Positions 1-7,304 of a stretch of DNA of 15,246 nucleotides are shown in pieces. This DNA comes from Mariprofundus sp. (GTDB lineage: Bacteria; Pseudomonadota; Zetaproteobacteria; Mariprofundales; Mariprofundaceae), in the NCBI GenBank assembly GCA_030951095.1, contig JAUZQI010000128.1, positions 1-15,246 on the forward strand, in the 5' to 3' direction. Positions within the stretch are counted from its first letter, which is position 1. Each line of letters opens with the position of its first letter. The notes beneath the pieces were generated by a model. That model did not search any database. It had not been told where the DNA came from and saw only the letters and a list, made by a program, of their open reading frames with translations. The position numbers and the translations under genes are program-made.

Positions 1-77
1 TGATGTCTTAAAACTATTGCTGAAGATGATTGTTTCTGGTGGTTGAGCAAGGCTTTGTAATCGGTCAACATAAGCCC

Positions 78-2096
78 ATGTACGATCTATTTGCACAGCC
101 GTTGACTGTTATTCCCGGTATCGGTGCCACACTTGAGAAACGGTTAATGGCGCGAGGCGTGAACTCTGTCGGCGATTTTCTTTTGCATCTGCCCAAGGAT
201 TATATCGATGACCGTTTTGTTCACAGCATCGATCAGCTGACAGATGGTATGAATGCCCGCATCAGCGGACGCATTATCAGTAAACAGGCACGTGGTTTTG
301 GCCGCAGCCGGCAGGTGATGATCAAACTTGCTGATGATACGGGTAATATCTCGCTCAATTTCTTCCACTCAGGTTATATGATGACTGATGCCCGTCTGAG
401 CGAAGGGCGAGAGATCTCTGCGCGTGGTGTGGCTGAACATTGGAAGGGTTATCTTCAGATGAATCATCCGGAGTGGTGTGTGATGGATGCCTTTCACCCG
501 GGTTTTCAGCCCGTTTATGCCTCCCTTGCCGGTCTTGGTGCTAAACGCATCGCAACGTTGATCCGGCAGGTACTGGCTATGCTTCCTGTCAGTGCAACAA
601 GTCCGCTGGATAAGATGCTGGAACATAAGTTTCAACTGCCGCGGTTACAAAAGGCACTGAAACAGATCCACGGACCGGATGATGCGGACCGTGCGTTGCT
701 GGAGAAAGCTGCTGTCCGGCTCAAGAGCGAGGAGATTATTGTCTACCTGCGCCTGATGCGGGAGAAGAAAGTGCAGGCCAATTGTCCCGCACTTTCCTTG
801 CATCAGGAGAACCAGAGTGAAGAGCTGTTACGCAGTCTGCCGTTTCCACTGACGGATGCGCAAACTTCAGCCTGGGCGGATATTTCCACCGATCTGCACA
901 GTGGCAAACGCATGCACCGATTGTTGCAGGGCGATGTGGGAACAGGCAAAACATGGATTGCAGCCCTTGCCATGGCCAAGGCGGCCGGTTGCGGTTATCA
1001 GGCTGCACTGCTGGCACCGACCGAAGTGTTGGCAAATCAGCATGCCGAAACGCTTGCTGAACTGTTTGCTCCTTTAGGGTTTGAGGTCAAGTTGCTTACC
1101 GGCAGCACAAAGGCCAAAGCACGTCGTGAGATGCTGGCAGAACTGCTCAGTGGTGAGCTGAAACTGATTGTCGGTACACACGCACTGCTTACAGAAGATG
1201 TACATTTCAAACATCTGGCACTGGCGCTTGTCGATGAACAACACCGCTTCGGCGTGCGCCAGCGTTGGGCGCTGGCTGACAAGAAACGCGAAGGGCATGA
1301 AGCGATTCACCTGCTTGGCATGACGGCAACACCGATTCCACGCACGCTGGCGCTGGCACTTTATGGTGATATGGATCTGTCTATTATGCGAGGTATGCCA
1401 CCGGGTCGGCTTCCTGTGGAAACGCGTGTGATTGCATCGAGTAAAATGCAGCCGCTGATGGGTGGCATGCAACGCATTCTCGATGCAGAAGGGCGCATCT
1501 ACTGGATTGTACCTCGTATTGATGAGGATGAAGACGGGTTATCTGTTGATCAGCGTGTGGAGTTATTGAAGTCCTATTTCCCGCATGCGAACGTGGTCGG
1601 TCTGCATGGCCGTATGAAATCAAAAGACAAAAAAGCTGCTCTTGATGCCTTTACATCAGGTGAGTGCAAAATCCTGGTGTCCACAACTGTGGTTGAGGTG
1701 GGTGTGAATGTGGTTGAAGCGCGCCTGATAGTGATTGAGGCGGCCGAAGCTTATGGACTGGCGCAGCTGCATCAGCTGCGTGGCCGGGTAGGGCGTTCAT
1801 CAGATCAGGGGTATTGTATGCTGGTTGCAGGTTCTGATGCTTCAGAAGGCTCTATGGTTCGTTTGAAACAGATGGTGAATACCCATGATGGTCTGGAACT
1901 GGCCGAAGCCGACCTTGCCCTGCGTGGAGGCGGTGATGCTGTTGGAACGCGTCAGAGTGGCGATGCCGGATTCCGCCTGCTCAATATGTCCGAGGATGCA
2001 GTCTTGATCCGCCAGTGGCATGAGAATCTGCCCGACTTCTCACCCAGTGAGGATATGCAACGCTTCTGGCGGCCTTTCGCTGAATCCACGGATTAG
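78..2096 (+). CDS. recG: ATP-dependent DNA helicase RecG
   Basis: RecG is a superfamily 2 double-stranded DNA translocase that remodels stalled replication forks and Holliday junctions in the cytoplasm. From the ATG at 78 the protein is 672 aa, close to the roughly 690 aa of E. coli RecG. An N-terminal helix-hairpin-like stretch (PGIGATLEKRL) and OB-fold wedge domain are followed by Walker A GDVGTGKT (about 285-292), the RecG-type box DEQH (386-389), motif III MTATPIPRT (415-423) and motif VI QLRGRVGRS (566-574). The frame is open back to a TTG at 30, but the extra 16 residues do not look like RecG and no SD supports them, so ATG 78 is preferred, although it also lacks a strong SD. A frame open from base 2 to a TGA at 44-46 could be the tail of an upstream gene. 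No canonical terminator follows; a 5-bp stem lies at 2097-2110. Confidence 0.96.
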   Translation: MYDLFAQPLTVIPGIGATLEKRLMARGVNSVGDFLLHLPKDYIDDRFVHSIDQLTDGMNARISGRIISKQARGFGRSRQVMIKLADDTGNISLNFFHSGYMMTDARLSEGREISARGVAEHWKGYLQMNHPEWCVMDAFHPGFQPVYASLAGLGAKRIATLIRQVLAMLPVSATSPLDKMLEHKFQLPRLQKALKQIHGPDDADRALLEKAAVRLKSEEIIVYLRLMREKKVQANCPALSLHQENQSEELLRSLPFPLTDAQTSAWADISTDLHSGKRMHRLLQGDVGTGKTWIAALAMAKAAGCGYQAALLAPTEVLANQHAETLAELFAPLGFEVKLLTGSTKAKARREMLAELLSGELKLIVGTHALLTEDVHFKHLALALVDEQHRFGVRQRWALADKKREGHEAIHLLGMTATPIPRTLALALYGDMDLSIMRGMPPGRLPVETRVIASSKMQPLMGGMQRILDAEGRIYWIVPRIDEDEDGLSVDQRVELLKSYFPHANVVGLHGRMKSKDKKAALDAFTSGECKILVSTTVVEVGVNVVEARLIVIEAAEAYGLAQLHQLRGRVGRSSDQGYCMLVAGSDASEGSMVRLKQMVNTHDGLELAEADLALRGGGDAVGTRQSGDAGFRLLNMSEDAVLIRQWHENLPDFSPSEDMQRFWRPFAESTD

Positions 2097-2140
2097 TGGC
2101 TGACTAGCCAGAGTAGGGTGGGCTAACTTCCTCTGCATGA

Positions 2141-2740
2141 CTACTTCCGTAAATACCCTTTTAGTGCAAATGCTTTTACTTTTTCAAACGACAGATGATC
2201 TCCTTCATCGTGTCCGTAATGGGCAAGCTGGATGGTTCCATTCTCATCAACGAGAAAATCGGCCGGCATGGTTGTCATGCTGCCTTTGATGGTCGTCGGC
2301 ACATAACCTTTCAATATGCCTTTGATCAGTGTTGGCATGCGTAAAATCATGCCCTTGAAAACGCCAACGACTGAATGCTCGATGGCATACTCTCGATAAT
2401 AACGATTATCTTCATCAGCCAGAATCGGGAAGGGCGCATGATGTCCGTCAGCATGTTGCTGCAGGTTATCCAGTGGTGAATCAAAGATTGCGACAATGCC
2501 GAATTCTTCTCCAAGTTCATTGTGTCGTTTGACCAGTTCATGCAGGCGCAGGTTACAGAACGGGCAGGATGCAAATCGAAAGAATGAGAGCATATAACGC
2601 TTTCCTTTCATTGATTCGAGCTCGAAGGTTGAATTGTCGATAGCTGGTAGCGAAATGGGTAAAATCCCGTCGCCTGCATCGCGTTTGACTTCTTTTTGAT
2701 GGTTCATTTCTTTTTCTTTACTCAGGTCTTTCCATGCCAT
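2141..2740 (-). CDS. Peroxiredoxin-like (AhpC/TSA-type thioredoxin-fold) protein
   Basis: A thioredoxin-fold protein of the peroxiredoxin-like/redoxin group, probably a cytoplasmic thiol peroxidase or disulfide reductase; the substrate cannot be read from the sequence. It has a LPAIDN...F-x-L strand typical of AhpC/TSA domains, then FRFASCPFCNLR with Cys59 and Cys62, and a late MPADFLVDENGTI segment containing the cis-Pro-type loop of the fold. The classical T-x-x-C peroxidatic motif is absent (Phe sits three residues before Cys59), so CPFC behaves more like a CxxC redox pair. From the ATG at 2740 it overlaps the end of the preceding AhpD-like gene by 19 nt. A second ATG at 2707 (residue 12) lies 14 nt beyond that gene's stop after a purine-rich AAAGAAAAAGAA and is an equally good start (188 aa). 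No signal peptide is seen. It is co-transcribed with, and perhaps functionally coupled to, the AhpD-like gene upstream. Confidence 0.85.
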   Translation of the reverse strand: MAWKDLSKEKEMNHQKEVKRDAGDGILPISLPAIDNSTFELESMKGKRYMLSFFRFASCPFCNLRLHELVKRHNELGEEFGIVAIFDSPLDNLQQHADGHHAPFPILADEDNRYYREYAIEHSVVGVFKGMILRMPTLIKGILKGYVPTTIKGSMTTMPADFLVDENGTIQLAHYGHDEGDHLSFEKVKAFALKGYLRK

Positions 2741-3297
2741 TCGCGACTCTTGAATATGTCATCTACAGGGGTATCAAAGAGGTGGTTGGAATAATTACTG
2801 ATCGTTTTGACGCTGATGGCCAACAGGACAGCAAGGATATGTTTTTCCTCGAAACCTGCAGCTAGAAAGTTCTCTGTATCATTTTTATCCACCCAGCCGC
2901 GTTGGGTAACCATAGCGGCCGTAAACAGACTGAGCGCGGCAAGTTTTGGATCAGATATTTCTCTGCCGTCACGAATGGCATCGGTCACTTCGCCAGGTAC
3001 TTTAGAGACACTATCGGCCAGCATGCTGTGGGCGGCCACGCAGTAGTGACAACTGTTTTCATAACTGATGGTCAGAAATACAACCTCTTGCTCAACCTGG
3101 TTAAAACCTGATTCGTTGCGGAATTTGTCATAGCCAAACAGATAGGTCTCTAACATGGACGGCAAGTTGACCATATTTGAGTACATGTTGGGAACAAAAC
3201 CCAGTTTTTTGTTTGCCCCTTCGAGAACCTTTTGGATTTCCGGGTCGTTGCTGTCCAGTCCATGTGATGGAAGTGATAGTTTTGATTGTACAGTCAT
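2722..3297 (-). CDS. Carboxymuconolactone decarboxylase / AhpD-like alkylhydroperoxidase family protein
   Basis: A 191-aa all-helical protein of the CMD/AhpD family, whose known members act as CxxC-dependent peroxidases or redox partners of peroxiredoxins. The diagnostic block is Glu71 followed 12 residues later by CHYCVAAH (Cys83, His84, Cys86, His90). This spacing reproduces the catalytic Glu, CxHC pair and downstream His of AhpD, so the active site looks intact. An N-terminal LGFVPNMYSNM segment is common in the peroxidase-related subfamily. The start is set by a strong SD AAGGAGAA, complementary to 3303-3310, six bases before the ATG. It is the first gene of a leftward two-gene operon with the CPFC peroxiredoxin-like gene, which suggests a peroxide or thiol-redox pair in which one protein may recycle the other (inference). 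Its 5' leader contains the dyad ACGTCC-N8-GGACGT at 3311-3330. Confidence 0.92.
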   Translation of the reverse strand: MTVQSKLSLPSHGLDSNDPEIQKVLEGANKKLGFVPNMYSNMVNLPSMLETYLFGYDKFRNESGFNQVEQEVVFLTISYENSCHYCVAAHSMLADSVSKVPGEVTDAIRDGREISDPKLAALSLFTAAMVTQRGWVDKNDTENFLAAGFEEKHILAVLLAISVKTISNYSNHLFDTPVDDIFKSREWHGKT

Positions 3298-3310
3298 GGC
3301 GGTTCTCCTT

Positions 3311-3330
3311 ACGTCCCAATGAGAGGACGT
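3311..3330. repeat. Perfect dyad ACGTCC-N8-GGACGT in the leader of the redox operon
   Basis: Six-base arms 3311-3316 and 3325-3330 are perfect inverted repeats. The dyad sits immediately upstream of the SD (3303-3310) of the leftward AhpD-like gene, so it is either an operator near the transcription start or a leader hairpin close to the ribosome site. No T-tract follows, so it does not look like a terminator. Function is inferred from position only. Confidence 0.4.
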
Positions 3331-3375
3331 TGATATGCGAATGATATACGCCTGATGCGTATGATGAATGACTTA

Positions 3376-3390
3376 ATGTACACATTACAT
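3376..3390. repeat. Dyad ATGTA-N5-TACAT in the divergent intergenic region
   Basis: A perfect inverted repeat with 5-bp arms and a 5-bp spacer lies in the AT-rich centre of the 226-bp region between the leftward redox operon and the rightward pst operon. The pair TTAAT (3373-3377) and ATTAA (3392-3396) overlaps it but is centred 1.5 bp away. It could be a repressor or activator site; no specific regulator can be named. Confidence 0.35.
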
Positions 3391-3430
3391 GATTAATCGT
3401 ACGGACCATCAGTTGTTTATGTGTTATACC

Positions 3431-3448
3431 GTATTCAAGGGTGAATAC
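3431..3448. repeat. Perfect 18-bp dyad GTATTCA-N4-TGAATAC upstream of pstS
   Basis: Seven-base perfect arms (3431-3437 and 3442-3448) surround a 4-bp spacer, about 76 bp upstream of the pstS start. Length and placement suit a dimeric regulator operator, or a short hairpin if transcribed. It does not resemble the direct-repeat PHO box recognised by PhoB. It could serve either of the two divergent transcription units. Confidence 0.45.
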
Positions 3449-3523
3449 ATAAGATGACCGATTGTAAGCGATGAGTTTATTTACCGACTGACTGCCGATG
3501 TTTAATAAAGGAAGAAGCCATAC

Positions 3524-4345
3524 ATGTATCGTTATCTGTTTATATCACTTTTTGCCATCACGGTAGCCAGCCCTGTCTGGGCAATTACTATCCATAGTGC
3601 CGGTTCAACAACTGTATTGCCGGTCGTATCAGCGGCTGCACAGGCATATCACGCCAGCCATCCTAATGTGACTATCACAGTATCAGGTGGCGGCTCAGGC
3701 GTGGGCATTGCATCCATCGTTCAGGGTACGGCTGCACTGGGAATGGCATCGCGAGAAATTGATGAGAAAGAAAAGGCTCAGCTTGGCGATGGAACTCAGG
3801 TCGTACCTATAGCCATGGATGCAGTTGCGGTAGCGGTATCCAAAGCCGTCTCTCTTGGCGGAGTAAAGCAGTTATCTGTTGAACAGATCGCTGATATTTA
3901 TCGCGGAAAAATAAACAACTGGAAAGAAGTGGGGGGCCCTGATTCTCGCATTCTGGTTATTGATAAGGAGGCTTCTCGCGGTACTCGCCATGTGTTCGCA
4001 GAAGCAGTGCTTGGCAATGCGCATGCGCGAGCTGCGGGTGCTTCAATTATTTCCGGGTCGAACAATGAGGAGCAAGCCATTATTTCACGCAGCAACAGCG
4101 CTATCGGCATGCTTTCCAATGCATGGCTGAATGACGAAGTCCGTGGTATTGCAGTTGTTGTTCGGGGCCACGGCGTATTGCCGAGCATCGAGCATGTGCG
4201 TGATGGTTCCTATCCGATCAGCCGTGGTTTGCATGTGATTCTGGCAAAAGATGCTGGACCAGAGGTTCGTGATTTTGTTGCCTTTCTGTTGTCAGAAACG
4301 GGGCAAAAAATTGTTGAAAAGAGTGGCTATCTACCCGTTCGTTAA
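3524..4345 (+). CDS. pstS: Phosphate ABC transporter substrate-binding protein PstS-like
   Basis: Periplasmic solute-binding protein of the PstS family, which captures inorganic phosphate and delivers it to the PstCA permease. The 273-aa product begins with a Sec signal peptide (MYRYLFISLF... cleaved after VWA, about residue 20). The mature chain has the family's binding loops: SAGSTT (25-30), SGGGSG (54-59), ASREID (75-80), MDAVAV (98-103) and SRGTR (151-155). These Ser, Asp and Arg positions correspond to phosphate-contacting residues in known PstS proteins. The size fits the short PstS type rather than the roughly 340-aa E. coli protein. An SD AAGGAAG at 3508-3514 supports the ATG. It heads a four-gene operon; pstC starts 15 nt after its stop. 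No convincing PHO box was found upstream, and a related oxyanion cannot be excluded as ligand. Confidence 0.93.
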   Translation: MYRYLFISLFAITVASPVWAITIHSAGSTTVLPVVSAAAQAYHASHPNVTITVSGGGSGVGIASIVQGTAALGMASREIDEKEKAQLGDGTQVVPIAMDAVAVAVSKAVSLGGVKQLSVEQIADIYRGKINNWKEVGGPDSRILVIDKEASRGTRHVFAEAVLGNAHARAAGASIISGSNNEEQAIISRSNSAIGMLSNAWLNDEVRGIAVVVRGHGVLPSIEHVRDGSYPISRGLHVILAKDAGPEVRDFVAFLLSETGQKIVEKSGYLPVR

Positions 4346-4360
4346 TTCTCCGGAGTCGAT

Positions 4361-5206
4361 ATGTGGCTGAATGTTGCGATGCGGCTGTCGTTGATTTTGG
4401 CAAGCATTGGCTTGTTTGTCATGCCTGGCTTTCTCATCAGCGCTTCTTTTCCATTTTGGCAAGAACAGGGGCTGAAGCCGCTTGTAGGTGCCGAATGGTT
4501 TCCGTATGAAGGGCTTTTTGGCATGTTGCCAGCCTTGGTCGGCACGCTCTGGTCTGTCGGTCTCGCTTTGGTGATTGCCGTTCCAATGGCAGTCGCTGCG
4601 GCGATTATGACCAGTGAGATGGCCGGCAAGAAGCAACGGAATCTGATTAGATTTGGTATGGAGCTTCTGTCCGGAATACCCTCGGTTGTATACGGATTGA
4701 TTGGCTTGTGGCTGTTGCTGCCATGGCTGCAATCTTCATTCAATCTGCTATCAGGACATAGCCTTCTGGCTGCCGGAATCTTGCTGTCCCTGATGGTGTT
4801 GCCGACCATTATGGTGATGGCTGAGGATGCGATTTCCGGTGTCGCCTTAGAGCAGAGAGAGGCTGCTGCCAATCTCGGTCTGGATTGGTCGGATCGTCTG
4901 TTTCTTGTGTTATTACCACAGGCCTGGCCCGGCATTCGAGCAGGTATTCTGCTGGCATCAGGGCGGGCACTTGGCGAGACGATTGCAGTGATGTTGGTAG
5001 TCGGTTCGATGGACCGAATACCCGACCCATTGTATAATCTTCTTGAGCCGGCGCAGACGCTAACCTCCCGCATTGGTCGTGAAATCGGTGAAGCTGCGTT
5101 TGGTTCCATACACTTTTCGGCTTTGATTGCCTGTGGTTTTATTCTGGCCATCATCTCAGTAATACTGAGTCTGGTGGCCCACACGAATCAGCGGGTGAGA
5201 GTCTGA
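4361..5206 (+). CDS. pstC: Phosphate ABC transporter permease PstC
   Basis: Inner-membrane permease subunit that pairs with PstA to form the phosphate channel of the Pst importer. The 281-aa protein is short for PstC (E. coli about 319 aa). It has about six hydrophobic helices, including those near residues 8-28, 56-84, 103-122, 135-155, 193-215 and 252-273. The ABC-permease EAA loop, which docks on the ATPase, is at about 167-187 (REAAANLGLDWSDR...LPQAWPGI) and is followed by GRALGETIAV (201-210), typical of PstC/PstA. A GGAG SD at 4352-4355 precedes the ATG by 5 nt. Its stop overlaps the pstA start by one base (TGATG), implying translational coupling. The opposite strand carries a long open frame over this gene, which is a shadow. 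Confidence 0.94.
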   Translation: MWLNVAMRLSLILASIGLFVMPGFLISASFPFWQEQGLKPLVGAEWFPYEGLFGMLPALVGTLWSVGLALVIAVPMAVAAAIMTSEMAGKKQRNLIRFGMELLSGIPSVVYGLIGLWLLLPWLQSSFNLLSGHSLLAAGILLSLMVLPTIMVMAEDAISGVALEQREAAANLGLDWSDRLFLVLLPQAWPGIRAGILLASGRALGETIAVMLVVGSMDRIPDPLYNLLEPAQTLTSRIGREIGEAAFGSIHFSALIACGFILAIISVILSLVAHTNQRVRV

Positions 5207-6060
5207 TGAGTCGCTTTTCACGTAGTTTTTGGACCAGAGTGCTGATTTTGGTCCTTGCTGCACCAGCCATTATTTTTCCGGCTGGCTGTCTGTTCTATAT
5301 TATTATGCAGGGTATTGGAGCATGGGAATGGAGCATGTTTTCCATTGGTGGTAACCAGAAATCCTTCGGGATGAGTTCAGGCATATGGCCGCAAATCACC
5401 GGATCTCTGATACTTATGCTCGGAGCAAATATGCTGGCCTTGCCTGTCGCTACTGGCCTAGCTCTATATCATCAACTCTCCGCCACAACGCGGCAGCGTA
5501 TTTTGATGCAGGTACTGTTGCAATTGATGCAGGGCATACCACCCATTGTCTACGGGCTTTGTGGGCTGGTTGTGCTGGTGTATATGATGCACTGGGGTGT
5601 TTCAGTGTTGGCCGGACAGGTCATCCTTGCCGTGGTTATATTGCCATTGCTGGTTCTTAATACTGTTCATGCCATTGAACGGGTGGATCGTGGGAGAACC
5701 GAAGCCGCCAAATCATTAGGATTAAGCCATACAGCTATTATCCGGCGAGTCTGGTTGCCGGAAACCTGGCCAGCACTGCTGACCGGTTTGTTGCTCGGCA
5801 TGGCTCGGGCACTCTCCGAAACGGCTCCGATTCTATTTACGGCAACCGTGTTCTCCGGAGTGGTCTGGCCCGACTCCCTGTTTTCGCCGGTTACAAGTTT
5901 ACAGAGCCACATTTTCTATCTCGCGCAAGAGGGTGGAAATGATCAGGCACGAGGCATGGCCTGGGTTTCGGCCATCATACTTATCACCCTTATTTCTACC
6001 TTGAGCATTGCTGCGACCATGCTCCGGCGTATGGAGGTTACACATGAACACCGTTTTTGA
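5206..6060 (+). CDS. pstA: Phosphate ABC transporter permease PstA
   Basis: Second inner-membrane permease subunit of the Pst importer, 284 aa. Hydrophobic segments near residues 11-35, 64-88, 107-128, 134-153, 190-215 and 254-274 suggest six helices. The EAA loop is at about 166-186 (TEAAKSLGLSHTAIIRR), followed by LPETWPALLTGLLLGMARALSETAP, which matches the conserved ARALGETAP block of PstA with Ser in place of Gly in the LSET core. The motif QGIPPIVYGL (109-118) parallels SGIPSVVYGL in the adjacent PstC. The ATG shares its A with the pstC stop codon, and the last 17 nt overlap the start of the ATPase gene, so the four genes are very likely one coupled transcript. Confidence 0.93.
   Translation: MSRFSRSFWTRVLILVLAAPAIIFPAGCLFYIIMQGIGAWEWSMFSIGGNQKSFGMSSGIWPQITGSLILMLGANMLALPVATGLALYHQLSATTRQRILMQVLLQLMQGIPPIVYGLCGLVVLVYMMHWGVSVLAGQVILAVVILPLLVLNTVHAIERVDRGRTEAAKSLGLSHTAIIRRVWLPETWPALLTGLLLGMARALSETAPILFTATVFSGVVWPDSLFSPVTSLQSHIFYLAQEGGNDQARGMAWVSAIILITLISTLSIAATMLRRMEVTHEHRF
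6033..6037 (+). promoter_or_regulatory. Shine-Dalgarno GGAGG fixing the pstB start inside pstA
   Basis: GGAGG lies 6 nt before the ATG at 6044 and inside the last codons of pstA. It selects ATG 6044 over the in-frame ATG at 6008, which has no SD and would add 12 residues unlike any PstB N-terminus. Confidence 0.8.
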
Positions 6061-6850
6061 CTTACCACCCTCTGAATCACCCAAAATATCACCCGAAATG
6101 GAGCTGCAAGAGACATATCTGCAGGTGAGCGGACTTAGCCTTTCGCTGTCGGGCCAGGAAATTTTACGCGAAGTCTCGATAGAGCTGACTGAAAACGGTA
6201 TCACGATGCTGGTCGGTCCTTCCGGGGCTGGCAAATCATCGCTGTTGCGATGCATCAACTTACTACATCAGGACTGGACCGGAGATATCGAAATCGACGG
6301 TTATGATATCCGGCAATGGCCGCATGGAGCAGATGCTCTTCGTCGTCGTGTGGGTTTGATCAACCAGAAACCGGCAGTTTTCCCATGTTCGATCCACGAT
6401 AACGTGATTTTTGGTTTGCGTGGCAAGGAGCGCAGCGCTTTGCCCGATGGGTTGGTGGAGCAGTGTTTGAGACAGGCAGCCTTGTGGGACGAGGTAAAGG
6501 ATCGCCTGTATGGTGCAGCTGAAATACTGTCTATAGGCCAGCAACAACGCCTCTGTATTGCGCGTGCGTTGGCACTGTCTCCCTCCATGCTGATGCTGGA
6601 CGAACCAACCTCATCACTGGATCCGCGTTCAAAGCAGTTGATTGAGATCTCCCTGTCAAAGCTGGCAGAGCGAATTCCTGTACTGTGCGTAAGTCATGAT
6701 ATGGAGCAGGCCAGGCGTATGGGAGGGAACATCATCTTTATGTGCAATGGCCGAGTTATCGAAGAGGCTCCTGCCGCGATGTTTTTTAGTCAGCCTCAAC
6801 GTTTGGAAACACGCGAATACCTGCGTTGGACGGTTTGCGAGTGTGACTGA
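6044..6850 (+). CDS. pstB: Phosphate ABC transporter ATP-binding protein, PstB-like, with divergent signature
   Basis: Cytoplasmic ATPase that powers the PstCA permease; 268 aa from the SD-supported ATG at 6044. Visible motifs are Walker A GPSGAGKS (58-65), Q-loop Gln108 in INQKPAVFP, Walker B LMLDEP (183-188) with SSLDP as the D-loop, and the switch His218 in VSHD. The ABC signature reads LSIGQQQR (162-169) instead of LSGGQQQR: the codons tct ata ggc give Ser-Ile-Gly. The family's usual RMNDL stretch after Walker A is also absent (LLRCINLLHQDWTG), and a non-conserved, Pro/Ser-rich tail of about 25 residues precedes the domain. It is therefore a diverged PstB, or an ATPase of a related oxyanion importer. 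No phoU follows; the next gene is on the opposite strand. Confidence 0.85.
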   Translation: MNTVFDLPPSESPKISPEMELQETYLQVSGLSLSLSGQEILREVSIELTENGITMLVGPSGAGKSSLLRCINLLHQDWTGDIEIDGYDIRQWPHGADALRRRVGLINQKPAVFPCSIHDNVIFGLRGKERSALPDGLVEQCLRQAALWDEVKDRLYGAAEILSIGQQQRLCIARALALSPSMLMLDEPTSSLDPRSKQLIEISLSKLAERIPVLCVSHDMEQARRMGGNIIFMCNGRVIEEAPAAMFFSQPQRLETREYLRWTVCECD

Positions 6851-6881
6851 TGGCCTGTCTATTTTTTTTGGAATGAAATAA

Positions 6882-7124
6882 CTATTGCTTCTCAACCTCT
6901 TGTGTTTGGCAGTTTCGGTAGGCGCTGATGCTAGACAGTGTGGAAACGATATATGGGACCATCATTGTCAGGGCAGATTTCAACCACTCCTCATTACTCA
7001 TTGTGCCGGCCATAATGCTGTCGCCATGGTTGATCAAGACCAATACAGGCCCAACAATCAGGGTAAAGCGTGTCGCAGTACGGATCACTTTTGGCTGTCT
7101 GGCAATGTTGATGCGCTCTTTCAT
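6882..7124 (-). CDS. nrtS: Small two-helix membrane protein, NrtS-like nitrate/nitrite transporter
   Basis: An 80-aa protein with two hydrophobic segments (about residues 21-33 and 48-68) separated by the block LINHGDSIMAG, and with LTMMVPYIVSTLSSISA in the second helix. This pattern, NHGD after helix 1 and VPYxVST in helix 2, matches my recollection of the NrtS family. NrtS proteins were described in cyanobacteria as small membrane proteins mediating nitrate/nitrite transport and are also found widely in proteobacteria. The start is supported by a purine-rich SD (AAGGGAAGG) about 6 nt upstream. The gene is monocistronic and converges on pstB with 31 nt between stop codons. No nitrate-assimilation genes are in the window, so the transport role here is family-based inference. 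Confidence 0.72.
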   Translation of the reverse strand: MKERINIARQPKVIRTATRFTLIVGPVLVLINHGDSIMAGTMSNEEWLKSALTMMVPYIVSTLSSISAYRNCQTQEVEKQ

Positions 7125-7304
7125 TAAGACCTTCCCTTGATGATACTATTCACATAGGTCGCGGTGCCGGATGATCTATTACAGTGCCTGAGATCGTTTA
7201 TTGGGAATGTGTATGGTTACTGTCATTGATCGTAAGGTGTAATGTGCTGATGCTTAAACGACTACTGGAGATGTATTCATTAGTAGTAATAAGGGAGGGA
7301 GTCC

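Noticed and set aside
1..46. Possible C-terminal tail of an upstream gene (14 codons ending TGA at 44-46)
   Set aside because: Too short to recognise or support as a gene; other explanations are equally likely.
30..77. TTG-initiated extension of RecG
   Set aside because: The 16 extra residues lack similarity to RecG N-termini and no SD precedes the TTG.
2097..2110. Hairpin TGGCT-GACT-AGCCA after recG
   Set aside because: Only a 5-bp stem and no following T-run; not a convincing terminator.
3411..3523. PHO box upstream of pstS
   Set aside because: No pair of TGTCA-like direct repeats with 11-bp spacing was found; the region holds a palindrome instead.
4342..5184. 280-residue open frame on the minus strand
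   Set aside because: It lies entirely antisense to pstC, has low-complexity Ser/Ala/Arg/Pro-rich composition and matches no family; a codon-bias shadow.
6861..6869. Run of eight T after pstB as a terminator
   Set aside because: No stable stem precedes the T-run, so an intrinsic terminator is not supported.
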